Assembly (NCBI GenBank): GCA_026545225.1
Contig: CM048847.1
Coordinates: 9,294,501 to 9,358,500 of the forward strand
Direction of reading: 5' to 3'
Origin: Cornus controversa
Taxonomy: Eukaryota > Streptophyta > Magnoliopsida > Cornales > Cornaceae
Length of the DNA stretch: 64,000 bases
The notes under the pieces are model-generated. The model saw only the letters and a list, made by a program, of their open reading frames with translations. It made no database searches and was not told the DNA's origin. Each line of letters starts with the position of its first letter. The stretch's first letter is position 1. The position numbers were made by a program, and so were the translations under genes. This document shows positions 60,301-64,000 of this stretch, piece after piece.

Positions 60301-60308
60301 GTCTATGC

Positions 60309-60444
60309 ACGTGTCCAAGTATTTGTGTCCAATGTTTGGACTCATTTTAGCCGAGTCCCCATGTCTTATAATTTTATAATGAACGACTCCAACCTCTAAA
60401 CACACACCCGTATCGACACCCATACCTGAGTCCGGGTAACATAG
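60309..60444. mobile_element. Right end of a CTATGTTACCGGACTC-family hAT element
   Basis: GTGTCCAAGTATTTGTGTCC through GAGTCCGGGTAACATAG aligns with 33955-34091. Only the right part is present. Its left side is lost at the LINE junction, so no target duplication is seen. Confidence 0.65.
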
Positions 60445-60511
60445 CCACCATGTACTCTAAAAGCTTAAGTTGTTAGAGAGGGTGTAACTTTAACATTTAA
60501 ATCCTTCAACA
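60445..60511 (-). mobile_element. Solo TRIM LTR
   Basis: ACTCTAAAAGCTTAAGTTGT and GTGTAACTTTAACATTTAAA up to TTCAACA match the small LTRs of the TRIM at 29065-29524. No internal region adjoins it. Confidence 0.6.
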
Positions 60512-60529
60512 GTCTTAACTTACGAATGA

Positions 60530-62545
60530 TACAGAATGGCCTAGTGGCTCAGACATGCAATTTATTGAAGGAGTTTTTAAGGTAACATTTTAGATGTATA
60601 CAAGCCATAACATAATCTCCTTCATTAAATTCTTGATTCCTACAATAAGCATTTCAACCAATTATATAATTTTCATTACTTAAAGCAATTTTTCGTCGAA
60701 TATCAGCATTTATGTAACAGATATACTGGGAAAATATTTCAGAAGAACGGGACTCAAGGGGCACAGGAATAAAGTCAACATGCTAGCGAGGAGAAAAACC
60801 ATACACAATCTCAAAGGGATTCTTACCAATGGAACTATTCACTGAATTATTGTACGCAAACTCAATGGTCAGCAACAATGAATCCCATATACCCGGGCAT
60901 TCTCTAACAAGACACCTAAGCAAATCTCTAAGACTTCAATTAACTACCTCAATCTAACCATCAGTCTAAGGGTGAAAAGCAAAGGAAATTTTCAGATTAG
61001 TCCCAAAAAGTTTCCATAGTGTCTTTTGAAAGTAACTCGCAAACATGATGTCTCTATCAAACACAAGGAGAATGGGTAATCCATGGAGCCTAACACTCTC
61101 TCTAAAGAACACATTGCCACATGTGAGGCATCGACTATTTTACTACAAGGTATGAAATGTGCCATCTTAGAGAACCGATCCACAACAACTTAAGTAGAAT
61201 CATGTCCTCTAATTGTTTTAGGTAAACATAGATAAAATCCATACCAAGAACTTTCCGCAGTGTGTGTGTGAAGGGGTATATAATTCAATGTTCGTTTTCA
61301 TAACTTTTGCTAATTGACAGTGTGATACAATTCGAGCAACATCACCTTCTAAAGACGGCCAAAAAAATCTAACCACCACTAATGCAAATGTCTTATCCTT
61401 ACCAAAGTGACCAGCAATTCTTCTTGCATGTAATTCCCATATTAAAAGTCTTTAATAGATTTGCAAGGAATGGAGAGTTTTGACCCACGAAATAGAAAAC
61501 CATCATGAATCACTAAGTCGATATAATCTCTATGGATACCGTCTTGAATCTCTTCAAAAATCTCAACAAAATCAAGACAACTAGAATACTCATCCTCCAT
61601 CCGTTCAAAACCTTGGCTTGAAGAACTACTATAACTCGACCAAGAGAATCAGCTGGTTTATTTTCTGTTCCAATCCGGTGATTGAGTACAAAGGTGTACT
61701 CTAGTATTAAAGCAACCCAACCCATTTGGCATGTTTGACACTCAATTTTCTTTCATAGTGGACTAGTGGAGGTACCTCAAGGCTTGGTGATCAAAGTATA
61801 AAACAAACTCTTGAGGTAACAAATAATATCGGCAATGGTGGAGTGCTTGTACAATTAGGTAAAACTCTTTCTCATATATAGAGTATTTCTTTTTAACCTC
61901 ATTAAGATTTTAATTGAAGTATGCAATTGGTTGACCCTCTTGACTTAAGACACCTCCAATTCGAACTCCTGGAGCATCACATGCAACTTCAAAAACTCTA
62001 GAGAAGTCAAGGTGTCGTAGAACTAGTGCCTAAGTCTGCTTCAGTCCACTTAAACTCCCCTTTCCCGGAGCCATAATGGAACTAAACCCCTTGATGAAAC
62101 ACCTATAGAAAGTAGCCAAACCATGAAAGCTATGAATCTCAAAAATTGTTTTAGGTTCAGGCCACTGCTTTATTGCTTTTATTTTCTCAGAGTCCGCAGC
62201 AATACCTTGTGCAGAAACGATAAATGCTAGGAAATCACTTCAATCTTCATAAAATAACAACACTTAGAGATTAATAAATACTTTCTCAAACTCAGAGAAT
62301 CTCAAGAACTTGTTGAAGGTGACCTAAATGTTCTCCTCTAGACCAACTATAGATCAAAACATCATCAAAGTAAACCACCAAAAACTTTCCTATGATGAGT
62401 AAGACTTGTGTCATTACCCTCGTAAACGTACTAGGTGCATTTGATTTTCCAAAGGGCATGACTAACAACCCATAAAGTCCATCTTGGGTTTTATTAGCAA
62501 GCTTCCATCCATCACCCGATCTGACTCGGATTTGATGATAACCGT
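60530..62545 (-). mobile_element. Ty3/gypsy pol remnant (RT, RNase H, integrase)
   Basis: From 62545 down on the minus strand: an RT part ([20 protein letters not shown] near 62470, then [13 protein letters not shown] near 62370), an RNase H end (EYTFVLNHRIGTENKPADSL near 61690), and an integrase core ([20 protein letters not shown] at 61183) with a C-terminal part to about 60530. It has no LTRs of its own in view. It is broken, with many breaks, and old. Its RT end meets the LTR of the next Copia element. Confidence 0.78.
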
Positions 62546-62559
62546 AAATTTTAGGTTTA

Positions 62560-64000
62560 GTATATTAGGTCAAGACGAAGAAAGATGAGAACAGAGAAGA
62601 AGATGTTGGGGAATTGGTGAGAGTCAAAAACTATTCTCTCACCCTAACATATCATATATACATAAATAAGAATAAATACATGAGGAGAAAGACTAAATTA
62701 CCCCTACGGGGGTACACTAATTACATATATGCCCCAATATTGACTATTCTAACACTCCCCCTCAAGCTGGAGAATATATATCATATAACCCAACTTGGAA
62801 CAAATAGTCTTCAAACGATTATGACCTAGGGCCTTAGTGAACATATTAGCCAACTGATCTTCAGATTTCACAAATGGAGTAGAGATGCTGCCACTCAATA
62901 TTTTGTCTCAAATAAAGTGACAGTCAAATTCAATAAGCTTAGTCCTCTTATGAAACACTGGATTAGAGGCAATATGGATAGCTGCTCGATTATCACAGAA
63001 CAATGGAAGAGAAGTTTGAACTCCTAGACCAAGTTCTTTAAGAAAATATTGCAACCATGTTAACTCACTAGATGTATGAGCCATCGTCATGTACTCAACT
63101 TCAGCACTAGATTGTGCTACCACTGTTTGCTTTTTACTCTTCCAGGTAACTAGACTACCTCCTAAGAATGTGCAGTGTCCTGTAGTGGATAATCTATCTG
63201 AAGGAGAGCCAGCCCAGTCAACATTTGTAAAACCTTCCACCTTAATGAGCCCATTGGATTTATACGATAACCCGAGGCTTGGAGCTTGCTTGAGATATCG
63301 GATAATCCGAACAACAGCATTCCAATGGGGTACCCTATGAGCTCCCATGAACTAACTCACTACACTAACCGCATATGAGATATCCGGCAGAGTAATAGTG
63401 AGATAAATCAGTTTCCCAACCATCAATATATGCCAGGATTGTCAAACAAATCACCCTCATCGACTAAGAGTTTTCGGTCCATAGGAACATCAACTGGACG
63501 ACCACCTATCATACATGTTTCTTCTAATAAGTCCAACACATATTTTCTTTGGGACAAATTGATACCTTTATTCGATCTAGCAACTTCAATTCCCAAGAAA
63601 TATCTAAGTTTATCCAAGTCTTTAACATGAAATCGGTATTGTAGGAACTCCTTCAACTTAGCAATGCCTGCAGAGTCATCACCTGTGATAACAATGTCAT
63701 CCACATACACCACAAGAAAAATGAAACTAGCTCCGATATGTTGATGAAACACTGAACGATCTGTCTGGCATTTGTGGAGGCCAAATTCTAAAGGTGCCTC
63801 GGAAAATTTTCAAAAACAAGCTCTTTGTGATTGTTTCAGACCATAAACAGCCTTCTTTAAGCGACAAACATTGTGTCGATACATCCCCTAAGCAACAAAC
63901 CCAGGTGGTTGCTCCACGAAGACCTCTTCAGCTAAGTCGACATGTAAGAAAGCATTTTTAACATCCAACTGAAACAAGGGCCAATGACAATTAGCAGCAA
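62560..64000 (-). mobile_element. Copia element 3' half, running out of the window
   Basis: On the minus strand from the window edge: RT with LVVYVDDIVITGDD (about 63710), KYVLDLLEETCMIGGRPVD, then RNase H (TNVDWAGSPSDRLSTTGHC, SSAEVEYMTMAHTSSELTWL, LFCDNRAAIHIASNPVF). Next come CTTGAGGGGGAG near 62755-62766 and a 3' LTR from 62754 down to about 62560 (TGTTAGAATAG start). The left LTR and gag lie beyond base 64000. It is broken but well preserved. The LTR border inside the older Gypsy pol suggests insertion into it. Confidence 0.85.

Overview
This is AT-rich nuclear DNA of a flowering plant, most likely a eudicot. The evidence is two intron-containing plant-type genes, very dense Copia and Gypsy LTR retrotransposon remains, TRIMs, Helitron ends, and hAT, Mutator and Tourist-type miniature elements. 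I cannot name the genus. No bacterial, organellar, tRNA, rRNA or CRISPR feature was recognised.

Only two host genes are well supported. The first is a compact seven-exon RING-CH (C4HC3) membrane ubiquitin ligase at 22409-24966 (+). The second is the 3' part of a BRWD/PHIP-like bromodomain and WD40 gene at 27289-56907 (-). Eleven exons of it are visible, with agreeing phases and GT-AG splice sites. Its 5' end lies beyond base 64000.

Layout. 1-5300: a Gypsy LTR with a tRNA-Asp-type primer site, a Helitron-like 3' end with a small unknown ORF, a 394-bp tandem duplication and an old gypsy-type remnant. 5968-20703: two diverged copies (about 5.3-5.7 kb each) of one segment, separated by degenerate repeats, a long-TIR Mutator-like MITE with a 9-bp target duplication, and a Copia tail. 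The two copies date several insertions, because one copy holds an element where the other keeps the empty site. 20704-27288: the RING-CH gene and its flanks, including a hAT element. 27289-56907: the BRWD gene. Two of its introns are swollen by nested elements. The 12.4-kb intron (41611-54024) would be about 0.36 kb without one Copia insertion, which itself holds a Gypsy element and four hAT elements. The 10.7-kb last intron (27485-38188) splits the bromodomain and holds a Gypsy element, a Copia element, hATs, two TRIM-like elements, a SINE piece and a plant-mobile-domain fragment. 56908-64000: further upstream intron sequence, filled with solo LTRs, Copia and Gypsy pol remains and a LINE 3' end.

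Eight hAT-type non-autonomous elements have recognisable 8-bp target duplications (six exact, two diverged), from at least four or five families. This gives a clear insertion chronology. I did not find a convincing new multi-gene system. The most distinctive signals are the insertion record inside a conserved gene, the dated segmental duplication, and a TRIM that carries two tRNA-like modules.
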